NCBI RefSeq assembly: GCF_902833225.1
Contig: NZ_CADFEI010000009.1
Coordinates: 248,001 to 312,000, forward strand
Source: Burkholderia sp. BCC1644
GTDB taxonomy: Bacteria > Pseudomonadota > Gammaproteobacteria > Burkholderiales > Burkholderiaceae
DNA: 64,000 nt
Direction: 5' to 3'
Each line of letters starts with the position of its first letter. Positions within the stretch are counted from its first letter, which is position 1. This document shows, piece by piece, positions 25,829 through 34,813 of the stretch. Both the position numbers and the translations under genes were made by a program. The notes beneath the pieces were generated by a model, which saw only the letters and a list, made by a program, of their open reading frames with translations, did not search any database and was not told where the DNA came from.

Positions 25829-26788
25829 ATGCACGAAGGGTCGCCGCCGGACGGCATGCCGGATGCGCTCGTCGATGCGCATCACCACCTGTGGCGGCTC
25901 GATGCGGGCGCGCACTACCCGTGGCTGCAGGCGGACTACGATCCGGCGCGCTTCATGTTCGGCGACTACGCGGCGCTGTGCCGCGATTTCGGGGTGGACG
26001 ATCTCCGCCGCGCGGCGCAAGGTGCGCCGATCGTCGCCAGCGTGCACGTCGAAGCCGAACGCGCGCACGACGAGGCGCTGGCGGAAACGCGCTGGCTGCA
26101 CGAGGTCGCTGAAACGCACGGGTTGCCGTCGGCGGTCGTCGCGTGGGTCGACCTGCTGGCCGGCGACGCGGACGAGCGGCTCGCCGAACAGGCCGCGTGG
26201 CCGCGCGTGCGCGGCGTGCGCTTCAAGCCGCGCACCGCGGCCACGCCCGATGCCGCAGTCGACGGGCCCGGCACGCTGCACGACCCGCGCTGGCCGGCCG
26301 CGCTCGCGCGCCTCGCCGCGCACGGCCTGAGCTGGGATCTGCGCGTGCCGTTCTGGCATCTCGGCGAAGCGGCCGCGCTGCTCGCCGACGCCCCCGGCGT
26401 CGACGTCGTGCTCGAACACGCGGGGCTGCCGTGGGACCGCTCGGAAGCCGGCCTCGCACGCTGGCGCAACGGCATGGAAGCGCTCGCCGCGTTGCCGCGC
26501 GTCGCCGTGAAGATCTCCGAACTCGGCTTGCGCGACGCGGCGTGGAACGAAGCGGACAACGCGCGGATCATCCGCGACACGATCGCGATCTTCGGCTGGC
26601 GGCGCTGCCTGTTCGCGAGCAATTTCCCGGTGGCCGGCCTGCGCGTGACCTATCCGGTGCTGCTGCGCACGTTCGCGCGCGCGATGACGCATCTCGACGA
26701 CACCGCGCGCCGTGCAATCTGGCAGGACAACGCGCTGCGCGTCTACCGGATCGCGCTCGACGCGCCGCACCGGCCGGCGCACGGCTAG
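25829..26788 (+). CDS. Amidohydrolase, L-fuconolactonase-like (COG3618)
   Basis: A 319-residue metal-dependent hydrolase of the 2-pyrone-4,6-dicarboxylate/L-fuconolactone hydrolase group. The N-terminal metal motif is DAHHHLW, followed by a conserved LEHAGLP histidine and a C-terminal FASNFPV, in which Asn replaces the usual Asp, as in many members. It probably opens a sugar lactone to the aldonic acid used by the dehydratase at 21314. The start at 25829 follows the upstream stop by one base with ggag in range. Confidence 0.85.
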   Translation: MHEGSPPDGMPDALVDAHHHLWRLDAGAHYPWLQADYDPARFMFGDYAALCRDFGVDDLRRAAQGAPIVASVHVEAERAHDEALAETRWLHEVAETHGLPSAVVAWVDLLAGDADERLAEQAAWPRVRGVRFKPRTAATPDAAVDGPGTLHDPRWPAALARLAAHGLSWDLRVPFWHLGEAAALLADAPGVDVVLEHAGLPWDRSEAGLARWRNGMEALAALPRVAVKISELGLRDAAWNEADNARIIRDTIAIFGWRRCLFASNFPVAGLRVTYPVLLRTFARAMTHLDDTARRAIWQDNALRVYRIALDAPHRPAHG

Positions 26789-26880
26789 CGCCACCTTCTC
26801 CCTCCCCTCCCATCCCCTCCTGTCGATCGGGCGGCGCATCGCGCCGCGGCCCGACCGACACATTTTGTGCATCGCACGAC

Positions 26881-26907
26881 CGAACCTGAGCAAAAAGTAT
26901 CGGTTCG
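26881..26907. promoter_or_regulatory. Imperfect inverted repeat upstream of the polyol ABC operon
   Basis: Arms cgaacc and ggttcg are separated by a 15-bp spacer containing an A5 run, about 100 bp before the binding-protein start. The 26789-27003 gap is more AT-rich than its surroundings and probably holds the promoter. This is a candidate target for the AraC protein at 32331; the evidence is weak. Confidence 0.3.
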
Positions 26908-27003
26908 CGTTTTCTTTTGATGTGGTGCCCGCATCGCCGCCGTCACACCATGAGTCCTGTCGTCATCGACGGCATTCGAACAAGCAGAATCAAGGAGACA
27001 CGG

Positions 27004-28278
27004 GTGAACAAGATGCGAATCGTCGCAGCCGGCCTGCTGCTCGGCGCCTGCCTGCCGGGCGTCGCGGCCGCGCAAACCTGCAAGGTGCCGACCCTTCGGG
27101 TGCTCGCGCAGAAGAGTCTCGGCCTGTCGGTGATGGAGAAGTCGCTGGCCGACTACGAGAAGAAGAGCGGCACCAAGGTCGAGATCAGCTATTTCGGCGA
27201 GAACGACCGCCGGGCGAAATCGCGGCTCGACGCGTCGACCGGCGCGGGCTCCTACCAGATCTACTACGTCGACGAGGCGAATGTCGCCGAATTCGCGTCG
27301 GCCAACTGGATCGTGCCGCTCCTCAAGTACTACCCGAAGGAACACGACTACGACGACTTCCTGCCGGGCCGCCGCGCGGTCGCGAGCTACAACGGCGTCG
27401 CGTACTTCGCGCCGCTGATCGGCGGCGGCGACTTCCTGTTCTACCGCCGCGACCTGCTCGACGCCGCGCACATCCCGGTGCCGAAGACGCTCGACCAGCT
27501 CGTCGCCGCGATCAAGAAACTCAACGCGCCGCCAAAACTGTACGGCTGGGTCGCGCGCGGCCAGCGCGGCTCGGGGATGAACGTGTGGCGCTGGTCGCCG
27601 TTCATGCTCGGGATGGGCGGCGCATGGACCGACAAGGGCGGCCAGCCCACGTTCAACTCGCCGGCCGCCGTGAAGGCCACGCAGCTCTACAGCGACCTGT
27701 TCAAGTACGCGCCGCCGGGCGCCGCGACCTACGACTGGAGCAACGCGCTCGAAGCATTCCGCTCGGGCAAGGTCGCGTTCATGATCGAATCGACGCCGTT
27801 CGCGGACTGGATGGAGGATGCGAGCAAGTCGAGCGTGGCCGGCAAGGTCGGCTACACGCGCCCGCCCGCACCGCTGCCGTCGGCCGCTTACGGTCACGGC
27901 TTCGCGATCTCGGCGGTCGGCGCGAAGGACGACTGCACGCGGATGGCCGCCGGCCGCTTCATCGCGTGGGCGACCAGCAAGGACCAGGAACAGGCGCGGC
28001 TGCGCAGCGGCGTGTTCAGCGACTACAACCGCACGAGCACGATCGGCAGCCCGTACTTCAAGCAGCACGTCGCGCCGCAGATCCAGGCCGGGCTGAACGA
28101 CACCAACCCCGTCACGCAGGTGACGATCTGGCGCACGCCGCAATGGCCGGATATCGGCGACAACCTCGGCATCGCCCTCGAACAGGTGTTCACCGGCACG
28201 CAGGCCGACGCGCGCGGCACGCTCGACGACGCGACCCAGTACGCGAAGGATGCGCTCGAACATGGCGCTCGCAAATGA
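27004..28278 (+). CDS. ABC transporter extracellular solute-binding protein (polyol/sugar type)
   Basis: A 424-residue periplasmic binding protein of family 1 (MalE/sorbitol-mannitol type). The signal peptide is clear (IVAAGLLLGACLPGVAAAQ). I chose GTG at 27004 because aaggag lies six bases upstream; ATG at 27013 is too distant from it. Signature stretches such as YQIYYVDEANVAEFA and GGGDFLFYRRDLLDAAHIPVPKT fit the mannitol/sorbitol-binding branch. It begins the operon SBP-permease-permease-dehydrogenase-ATPase-AraC-kinase. Confidence 0.9.
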   Translation: MNKMRIVAAGLLLGACLPGVAAAQTCKVPTLRVLAQKSLGLSVMEKSLADYEKKSGTKVEISYFGENDRRAKSRLDASTGAGSYQIYYVDEANVAEFASANWIVPLLKYYPKEHDYDDFLPGRRAVASYNGVAYFAPLIGGGDFLFYRRDLLDAAHIPVPKTLDQLVAAIKKLNAPPKLYGWVARGQRGSGMNVWRWSPFMLGMGGAWTDKGGQPTFNSPAAVKATQLYSDLFKYAPPGAATYDWSNALEAFRSGKVAFMIESTPFADWMEDASKSSVAGKVGYTRPPAPLPSAAYGHGFAISAVGAKDDCTRMAAGRFIAWATSKDQEQARLRSGVFSDYNRTSTIGSPYFKQHVAPQIQAGLNDTNPVTQVTIWRTPQWPDIGDNLGIALEQVFTGTQADARGTLDDATQYAKDALEHGARK

Positions 28279-29221
28279 CGGCGCCGGCGGACGCGCGCTC
28301 GGCGTCCGCCCGCCCCCTTCCACCCCTTCGGCGCGGCACGGCCGTGCGCGCCGCGACCGCACGAGCCTGCCGTGGGTATTCCTCGCGCCGACGCTCGCGC
28401 TGCTCGCGGTCCTGAGCCTCGTCCCGACCGTCGCCGCGATCAACCTCGCGCTGCGCAACCGCGTGCTGCGCTACCCCGACAGCGAATACGTCGGCCTGCG
28501 CAACTTCATCCGGCTCGCATCCGACCGGCGCTTCCTGAACGCGATCGAGGTGTCGGTGCTGTGGGAAGTCGTCACGGTCGCCGGCGCGGTACTGGTCGGG
28601 ATCGCGCTCGCCGTGTTCCTGTTCGAGCGCGTGCATGGCCGCTGGCGCCGCTTCGCGTCGCTGGTGCTGATCATGCCGGTGCTGCTGCCGCGCGTATCGG
28701 CCGCGTTCATCTGGAAGTTCATGTACGCGCCGCTCACCGGCATCCTGAGCTGGCTGCTCGGCACGCTCGGCGTCGAGAACACCGCGTTCCTCGCCGATCC
28801 GCATCTCGCGCTGTACGCGGTCGCGCTCGTCGACGTGTGGCAATGGGGGCTGTTCTTCGCGGTCGTGATCCTGAAGCTGCTGGAGACGCTGCCGCCCGAG
28901 CCGCTCGAAGCCGCGCGGCTCGACTACGCGACGACATGGCAGGTGCATGCATACATCGCGCTGCCGATGCTGAAGGCGCCGCTCGTGAGCCTCGTGTTCA
29001 TCAAGATGGTCGAGTCGCTGCGCTCGTTCGACCTGATCTACGTGATGACCAAGGGCGGCCCCGGCATCGCGACCGAAACGCTCGATCTCTACGCGTACCA
29101 GCAGGGCATCGGCCTCGCCGGCAAGGTCTCCTATGCGTCGGGCATGGCCGTGCTGATGATGGTCGCGACCACGCTCGTCTTCACGCTCATCTGGAAGAGG
29201 GTCAACAAATGGGACGACTGA
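28262..29221 (+). CDS. ABC transporter permease (MalF-like)
   Basis: A 319-residue inner-membrane permease with six spans after a basic N-terminal extension. The EAA loop reads EPLEAARLDYATTWQVHAYIALP. The ATG at 28262 overlaps the binding-protein stop by 17 bases, so translation is coupled. Its partner is the next gene. Confidence 0.9.
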   Translation: MALANDGAGGRALGVRPPPSTPSARHGRARRDRTSLPWVFLAPTLALLAVLSLVPTVAAINLALRNRVLRYPDSEYVGLRNFIRLASDRRFLNAIEVSVLWEVVTVAGAVLVGIALAVFLFERVHGRWRRFASLVLIMPVLLPRVSAAFIWKFMYAPLTGILSWLLGTLGVENTAFLADPHLALYAVALVDVWQWGLFFAVVILKLLETLPPEPLEAARLDYATTWQVHAYIALPMLKAPLVSLVFIKMVESLRSFDLIYVMTKGGPGIATETLDLYAYQQGIGLAGKVSYASGMAVLMMVATTLVFTLIWKRVNKWDD

Positions 29222-30060
29222 TGGCTCGCCGGATGGCCCGCCGCGGCCCCGCCGCGACCGTTTCGACCGCATCGACTGTCGTGATCGCCGGCGCGATCCT
29301 GCTCGTCGCCGCGTTCCCGCTGTTCTGGGCCGTGCTCAATTCGCTCAAGCACCTGCTCGACATCGTCACGCCGACGCCGCGCTTCATCTTCACGCCGACG
29401 CTCGCGAACTACGAGCAGGTGCTGTCGAGCCCCGAGGTGCTGATCGGGCTCGGCAACAGCATCGCGATCGTCGGCGCGGCCGTGCTGATCGGCGCGGTGC
29501 TCGGCGTGCCGGCCGCCTACGCGATCGCACGCTACCCGGTGCGCGGCAAGCGCGACATCCAGTTCTTCCTGCTGTCGCTGCGCTTCCTGCCGCCCGTCGC
29601 GGTCGCGCTGCCGCTGATCGCGATCTGGGTCGACCTCGGGCTGTACGACACGAAGCTGTCAATGATCGTCACGTACCTGCTCGTCACGCTGTCGACCATC
29701 ACGTGGCTGTCGATCCCCGTGTTTCGCCGGCTGCCGCGCGAGATCGAGGAGGCCGCCGCGCTCGACGGCTACGGCCCGTACGCGGTGTTCTGGCATATCG
29801 CGCTGCCGGTGTGCGCGAGCACGCTGCTCGGCGGCATCGTATTCAGCTTCGTGCTGGTCTGGAACGAACTGATGATCGCGCTCGCACTGACGTCGTCGCG
29901 CAGCGCGACGCTGCCGGTGGTTGCCTCCGCGTTCACGTCGCTCGGCCAGGAAGTGCCGTGGGGCGTGATCAATGCGTCGACGGTGCTGCTCGCGCTGCCG
30001 CCGCTCGTGTTCGTCGGCATGCTGAGCCGCCTGCTCAATTCGATGGTCAAGGGAAAATAA
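29209..30060 (+). CDS. ABC transporter permease (MalG-like)
   Basis: A 283-residue inner-membrane permease with six spans and the EAA loop [23 protein letters not shown]. The start at 29209 (agagg eight bases upstream) overlaps the preceding stop; ATG 29221 is an alternative. It forms the channel with the preceding permease. High similarity to polyol-type MalG proteins is inferred from the surrounding enzymes. Confidence 0.9.
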   Translation: MGRLMARRMARRGPAATVSTASTVVIAGAILLVAAFPLFWAVLNSLKHLLDIVTPTPRFIFTPTLANYEQVLSSPEVLIGLGNSIAIVGAAVLIGAVLGVPAAYAIARYPVRGKRDIQFFLLSLRFLPPVAVALPLIAIWVDLGLYDTKLSMIVTYLLVTLSTITWLSIPVFRRLPREIEEAAALDGYGPYAVFWHIALPVCASTLLGGIVFSFVLVWNELMIALALTSSRSATLPVVASAFTSLGQEVPWGVINASTVLLALPPLVFVGMLSRLLNSMVKGK

Positions 30061-30067
30061 GGAGGAT

Positions 30068-31105
30068 GTGTTGAAAGCGCTCGTACTCGAACGCACGCGC
30101 GAGCTCGCGCTGCGCGACATCGACCTGCCGCAGGCGGTCGGCCCCGGCGACGTCCGGATCAAGGTGCATACCGTCGGCGTCTGCGGCAGCGACGTGCATT
30201 ACTACGTTCACGGCGGGATCGGCCCGTTCCGCGTCGACGCGCCGATGGTGCTCGGCCACGAAGCCTCCGGCACCGTCGTCGAGACCGGCGCCGGCGTCAC
30301 GCACCTGCGCGTCGGCGATCGCGTGTGCATGGAACCCGGCGTACCGCGCTTCGATTCGCCCGCGACGCTGCGCGGGCTCTACAACCTCGACCCCGACGTG
30401 CGCTTCTGGGCGACGCCTCCCATCCACGGCTGCCTGACGCCGTTCGTCGTGCATCCGGCCGCGTTCACCTACCGGCTGCCGGACAACGTGTCGTTCGCGG
30501 AAGGCGCGATCGTCGAGCCGCTGTCGATCGGCCTGCAGGCCGCGAAGAAGGCGGCGATGAAGCCGGGCGACCTCGCGGTCGTGATCGGCGCCGGCACGAT
30601 CGGCGCGATGACGGCGCTCGCCGCGCTCGCGGGCGGCGCCGCGCGCGTGATCCTCGCCGACGTCGTGCCGGACAAGCTCGCGCTGTTCGCCGGCAACCCG
30701 GCCGTCACGACCGTCGACGTCCGCACGCGGCCGCTCGCCGACGCGGTGGCCGAAGCGTCCGGCGGCTGGGGCGCGGACGTCGTGTTCGAGGCCAGCGGCA
30801 GCGCGAACGCGTATGCGGACCTCGTCGACCTGATGTGCCCGGGCGGCTGCGCGGTGCTGATCGGCATGCCGGTCGCCCCCGTGCCGCTCGACGTGGTCGC
30901 GCTGCAGGCGAAGGAAGGCCGCATCGAATCGGTGTTCCGCTACGCGAACATCTTCCCGCGCGCGCTTGCGCTGATCGCGTCCGGCGCGATCGACGTGAAG
31001 CCGTTCATCTCGCGCACGTTCCCGTTCTCCGAAGGCGTGCGCGCGTTCGAGGAAGCGGCCAGCGGCCACCCGCGCGACGTCAAGATTCAGATCGAAATGG
31101 ACTAA
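30068..31105 (+). CDS. Zinc-type polyol dehydrogenase (xylitol/sorbitol dehydrogenase-like)
   Basis: A medium-chain alcohol dehydrogenase of 345 residues. The catalytic zinc site is visible (CGSD and GHEASG) and the NAD-binding motif is [11 protein letters not shown]. The four cysteines of the structural zinc lobe are absent, as in mammalian sorbitol dehydrogenase and bacterial xylitol dehydrogenases; the sequence [13 protein letters not shown] is typical of that group. It should oxidise xylitol, D-arabitol or D-sorbitol to the ketose. The start is GTG 30068 or TTG 30071, both just after ggagg. It lies between the permease and ATPase genes of its importer. Confidence 0.86.
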   Translation: MLKALVLERTRELALRDIDLPQAVGPGDVRIKVHTVGVCGSDVHYYVHGGIGPFRVDAPMVLGHEASGTVVETGAGVTHLRVGDRVCMEPGVPRFDSPATLRGLYNLDPDVRFWATPPIHGCLTPFVVHPAAFTYRLPDNVSFAEGAIVEPLSIGLQAAKKAAMKPGDLAVVIGAGTIGAMTALAALAGGAARVILADVVPDKLALFAGNPAVTTVDVRTRPLADAVAEASGGWGADVVFEASGSANAYADLVDLMCPGGCAVLIGMPVAPVPLDVVALQAKEGRIESVFRYANIFPRALALIASGAIDVKPFISRTFPFSEGVRAFEEAASGHPRDVKIQIEMD

Positions 31106-31108
31106 ACC

Positions 31109-32302
31109 ATGGCCCAGATCACCTGCAAGGCTTTGTCGAAGCACTACGACGGCGGCCCCGCCGTGCTGCACCCGCTCGATCTCGAGATCGCCGACGGCGA
31201 ATTCATCGTGCTGCTCGGCCCGTCCGGCTGCGGCAAGTCGACGATGCTGCGGATGATCGCGGGCCTCGAAGCGATCACCGGCGGCGAGCTCGTGATCGGC
31301 GACAGCGTCGTCAACGACCTGCCGTCGCGCGAGCGCAATGTCGCGATGGTGTTCCAGAACTATGCGCTGTACCCGCACATGACGGTGTACGACAACATCG
31401 CGTTCGGCCTGCGACGCCTGAAAGTGCCGGCCGACGAGATCGACCGCCGCGTGCGCGATGTCGCACGCATCCTGAGCCTCGACGCGCTGCTCGAGCGCCG
31501 CCCGCGCGCGATGTCGGGCGGCCAGCAGCAGCGTGCGGCGATTGCGCGCGCGATGATCAAGACGCCGGCCGTGTTCCTGTTCGACGAGCCGTTGTCGAAC
31601 CTCGACGCGAAGCTGCGCACGCAATTGCGCGGCGACATCAAGCGGCTGCACCGGCAACTGAAGACGACCACGCTGTACGTCACGCACGACCAGCTGGAGG
31701 CGATGACGCTCGCGGATCGCGTCGTGCTGATGCGCGGCGGCCACATCGAGCAGATCGGCTCGCCGGCCGAGCTGTACGGCCAGCCGCACACCGTGTTCGC
31801 CGCCGGATTTGTCGGCACGCCCGCGATGAACTTCGCGGATGGCACGATCGAGCGCGTCGGCGAGAACGTGCTGCTCGACTGCAACGGCGCACGCTGGCCG
31901 CTCGCGTCATCGCGCTTCGCGCGGCTGCAGGACGGCCAGCAGGTGAAGGCCGCGATCCGGCCGAACCACCTGCGGCTCGTCGCCGAAGGCGATCCGACCC
32001 CGGGAACGCTCGCGCTGACCGGTACGGTCGAACTCGTCGAACTGCTCGGCGCCGAGGCGCTCGTCACGCTGGACTGGCACGGCCAGCCGTGCGCGGCCCT
32101 CGTGCCGGCCCCGATGGCCCCGGCGCCGGGCGCCGTGGTAGCGTTCCGCTTCGACGAAGAAGCCCTGCATCTGTTCGACGCCGGCACCGAGCGCAACGTC
32201 GCGCTGCCGGACGCGAACCCGATCGCGCAGGCGGCGCTGCCGGCGGCCGCGACGCGCGCCACGCCGCCTGCCGCGACGGGCTGGTCGATGTCCCGTTCGT
32301 AG
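31109..32302 (+). CDS. ABC transporter ATP-binding protein (MalK/UgpC type)
   Basis: A 397-residue ATPase with Walker A GPSGCGKST, signature MSGGQQQR, Walker B VFLFDEP and switch His in YVTHDQ. A C-terminal MalK-like TOBE/OB domain of about 150 residues follows. It energises the two permeases. It begins 3 bp after the dehydrogenase stop, which shows operonic organisation. Confidence 0.92.
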   Translation: MAQITCKALSKHYDGGPAVLHPLDLEIADGEFIVLLGPSGCGKSTMLRMIAGLEAITGGELVIGDSVVNDLPSRERNVAMVFQNYALYPHMTVYDNIAFGLRRLKVPADEIDRRVRDVARILSLDALLERRPRAMSGGQQQRAAIARAMIKTPAVFLFDEPLSNLDAKLRTQLRGDIKRLHRQLKTTTLYVTHDQLEAMTLADRVVLMRGGHIEQIGSPAELYGQPHTVFAAGFVGTPAMNFADGTIERVGENVLLDCNGARWPLASSRFARLQDGQQVKAAIRPNHLRLVAEGDPTPGTLALTGTVELVELLGAEALVTLDWHGQPCAALVPAPMAPAPGAVVAFRFDEEALHLFDAGTERNVALPDANPIAQAALPAAATRATPPAATGWSMSRS

Positions 32303-32330
32303 CACGCCGGCACGCCCGACGGAGCACACG

Positions 32331-33266
32331 ATGAACCCGGATCTCGAGATCGTTCCCACCCACCGCGACGAATCGTTCCGCGCGTGGGTCCACGACTACC
32401 CGCATTCGGTCGCGAAGTGGCACTTTCATCCCGAGTACGAGATTCATCTGATCCAGGCATCGCACGGCAAGGTGTTCGTCGGCGACCACATCGGCGATTT
32501 CGGCCCCGGCAACCTGATCGTCACGGGGCCGAACCTGCCGCACAACTGGGTCAGCGAACTCGCCGACGGTGAACGCGTGCTGTCGCGCGACGTCGTGCTG
32601 CAGTTCTCGCGCGATGCGATCGAGAAGATGGTCGGCGCGTTCAGCGAGTTGCAGCCGGTGATCGACCTGATCGACGATGCGGCGCGCGGCGTGCAGTTTC
32701 CCGACCGCGTCGGCGCAGAGGTTGCGCCGCTGATGCTCGAACTCGCGAACGCGCACGGCTGCCGGCGCGTCGAGATCCTGATGTCGCTGTTCGACCGGCT
32801 GTCGTCGTGCCGCGAGCGGCGCGTGCTCGCGGGCCCCGGCTACCGCAGCAACGCGCAGCACTACATGTCGTCGACCATCAACCAGGTGCTGTCGTACCTG
32901 CAGCAGAACCTGCCCGGCATGCTGCGCGAGACCGACGTCGCCGCGTTCGCCGGCATGAGCGTCAGCACCTTCACGCGCTTTTTCCGCCGCCATACCGGCT
33001 CGTCGTTCGTGCGCTACCTGAACCGGCTGCGCATCAACGAGGCATGCGAGCTGCTGATGTTTTCCGACCTGACGGTGACCGACATCTGCTACCGGGTTGG
33101 CTTCAACAACCTGTCGAACTTCAACCGTCAGTTTCTCGCGATGAAGCAGGTGCCGCCGTCGAGGTTCCGCGCGCTGCACCGGCTCAACGAACCGCACGGC
33201 CGCGACGACGCGCCGCCCCCGCGACGCGCGCCGCCGCGCACCCCAGACAGGACGCTTCATACGTGA
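32331..33266 (+). CDS. AraC family transcriptional regulator
   Basis: A 311-residue regulator with an N-terminal cupin-like effector domain (WHFHPEYEIHLI) and two C-terminal helix-turn-helix motifs (ETDVAAFAGMSVSTFTRFFRRHTG, and VTDICYRVGFNNLSNFNRQF). It is located inside the polyol operon and its stop overlaps the kinase start (GTGA), so it probably activates this operon in response to the polyol. Confidence 0.9.
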   Translation: MNPDLEIVPTHRDESFRAWVHDYPHSVAKWHFHPEYEIHLIQASHGKVFVGDHIGDFGPGNLIVTGPNLPHNWVSELADGERVLSRDVVLQFSRDAIEKMVGAFSELQPVIDLIDDAARGVQFPDRVGAEVAPLMLELANAHGCRRVEILMSLFDRLSSCRERRVLAGPGYRSNAQHYMSSTINQVLSYLQQNLPGMLRETDVAAFAGMSVSTFTRFFRRHTGSSFVRYLNRLRINEACELLMFSDLTVTDICYRVGFNNLSNFNRQFLAMKQVPPSRFRALHRLNEPHGRDDAPPPRRAPPRTPDRTLHT

Positions 33267-34729
33267 CATTTCTCGGTATCGATCTCGGCACGTCCGAGGT
33301 CAAGGTTCTTCTCACCGACGCCCGTTCGGTACCCCTCGCGACCGGCTCGGCCACGCTGTCGATCAGCCGCCCGCATCCGCACTGGTCGGAGCAGAGCCCG
33401 CAGGCATGGTGGCACGCGATGCTCGACGCGATCGCGACGGTGCGCGCCGCGCACCCGGCCGGCTTCGCCGCGTTGCGCGGCATCGCGCTGTCCGGGCAGA
33501 TGCACGGCGCGACGCTGATCGATCGCGCGGACCAGGTGCTGCGCCCCGCGATCCTGTGGAACGACACGCGCGCCGGCACCGAATGCGTCGAGCTCGAGGC
33601 GCTGGTGCCGGAATCGCGCGCGATCACCGGCAACATGGCGATGCCCGGCTTTACCGCGCCGAAGCTGCTGTGGCTCGCGAAGTACGAGCCGGCCGTGTTC
33701 CGCGCGGTGCACAAGGTGCTGCTGCCGAAGGATTACCTGATCTGGCGCCTGTCCGGCGAATTCGTGTCCGACCTGTCCGACGCGTCGGGCACGCTGTGGC
33801 TCGACTGTGCGCGCCGCGACTGGTCCGACCGGATGCTCGGCGCGACCGAGCTGTCGCGCGCGCAGATGCCGCGCCTCGTCGAAGGCAATGCGCCCGCCGC
33901 GCAGCTGCGCGACACGCTGCAGCACGAATGGGGCATCGCAGGGCCCGTGACGATTGCCGGCGGCGCCGGCGACAACGCCGCGTCCGCGATCGGCATGGGC
34001 GTGACGGGCGCCGGCAGCGGCTTCCTGTCGCTCGGCACGTCCGGCGTGCTGTTCGCCGGCAACGACCGCTTCGCACCGAACCCGGATGCCGCCGTGCACG
34101 CGTTCTGCCACTGCGTCGAAGGACGCTGGCACCAGATGAGCGTGATCCTGTCGGCGGCCGCGAGCCTCGACTGGCTCGCGCGTGCGCACGGCACGACCGC
34201 CGGCGCGCTGGCCGCGCGTGCCGAACGCGCCGAGCCGGCGCGTGCGCCGCTGTTCCTGCCGTATCTCGGCGGCGAACGCACGCCGCACAACGACGCGCAT
34301 GCACGCGGCGTGTTCTTCGGGCTGTCCAACGAGCACGATGCGAACGACCTCGCGTATGCGGTGATGGAGGGTGTCGCGTTCGCAATGGCCGACGGCTACG
34401 ACGCGCTGCGCGCGGCCGGCACGACGCTCGACGCGGTGTCGTTCATCGGCGGCGGATCGAAGAGTGCGTTCTGGGCGCGGCTGTGTGCGAACGCGACCGG
34501 GCTCACGATGCAGCGCCATGCGGACGGCGCGGTCGGCGCAGCCCTCGGCGCCGCGCGTCTTGCGCGACTGGCGGCGACGGACGACACGCTCGAGGAAGTC
34601 TGTGTCGCCCCGCCCGTGACGGAGACGGTCGCGCCCGATTCAGCGTCGGTCGATCTGCTCGCCGGCCGGCTCGCGCGATATCGGCGGCTATATCGCGCGC
34701 TGCGGGACGAGTTCGCGGACGCCAACTGA
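33263..34729 (+). CDS. xylB: Xylulokinase
   Basis: A 488-residue FGGY carbohydrate kinase. The ATP-binding fold opens with FLGIDLGTSEVK. The substrate segment SGQMHGATLID and the family signature around GGERTPHNDAHARGVFFGL are those of D-xylulokinases. The GTG at 33263 overlaps the AraC stop. The product D-xylulose 5-phosphate enters the pentose phosphate pathway. Together with the dehydrogenase and importer it completes a polyol (xylitol or D-arabitol) route. Confidence 0.92.
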   Translation: MTFLGIDLGTSEVKVLLTDARSVPLATGSATLSISRPHPHWSEQSPQAWWHAMLDAIATVRAAHPAGFAALRGIALSGQMHGATLIDRADQVLRPAILWNDTRAGTECVELEALVPESRAITGNMAMPGFTAPKLLWLAKYEPAVFRAVHKVLLPKDYLIWRLSGEFVSDLSDASGTLWLDCARRDWSDRMLGATELSRAQMPRLVEGNAPAAQLRDTLQHEWGIAGPVTIAGGAGDNAASAIGMGVTGAGSGFLSLGTSGVLFAGNDRFAPNPDAAVHAFCHCVEGRWHQMSVILSAAASLDWLARAHGTTAGALAARAERAEPARAPLFLPYLGGERTPHNDAHARGVFFGLSNEHDANDLAYAVMEGVAFAMADGYDALRAAGTTLDAVSFIGGGSKSAFWARLCANATGLTMQRHADGAVGAALGAARLARLAATDDTLEEVCVAPPVTETVAPDSASVDLLAGRLARYRRLYRALRDEFADAN

Positions 34730-34813
34730 GCCGGCGTGCAATCGCGCTTGACCCGGCCCTTGGGATCGCCTTTATGCTGACCGCAACGAATCGACAGCAA
34801 AGAGAGGTGACGG

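Noticed and set aside
26881-26907. Treating the cgaacc/ggttcg repeat as a firm AraC operator
   Set aside because: Only six-base arms and AraC sites are usually direct repeats; kept as a low-confidence site only.
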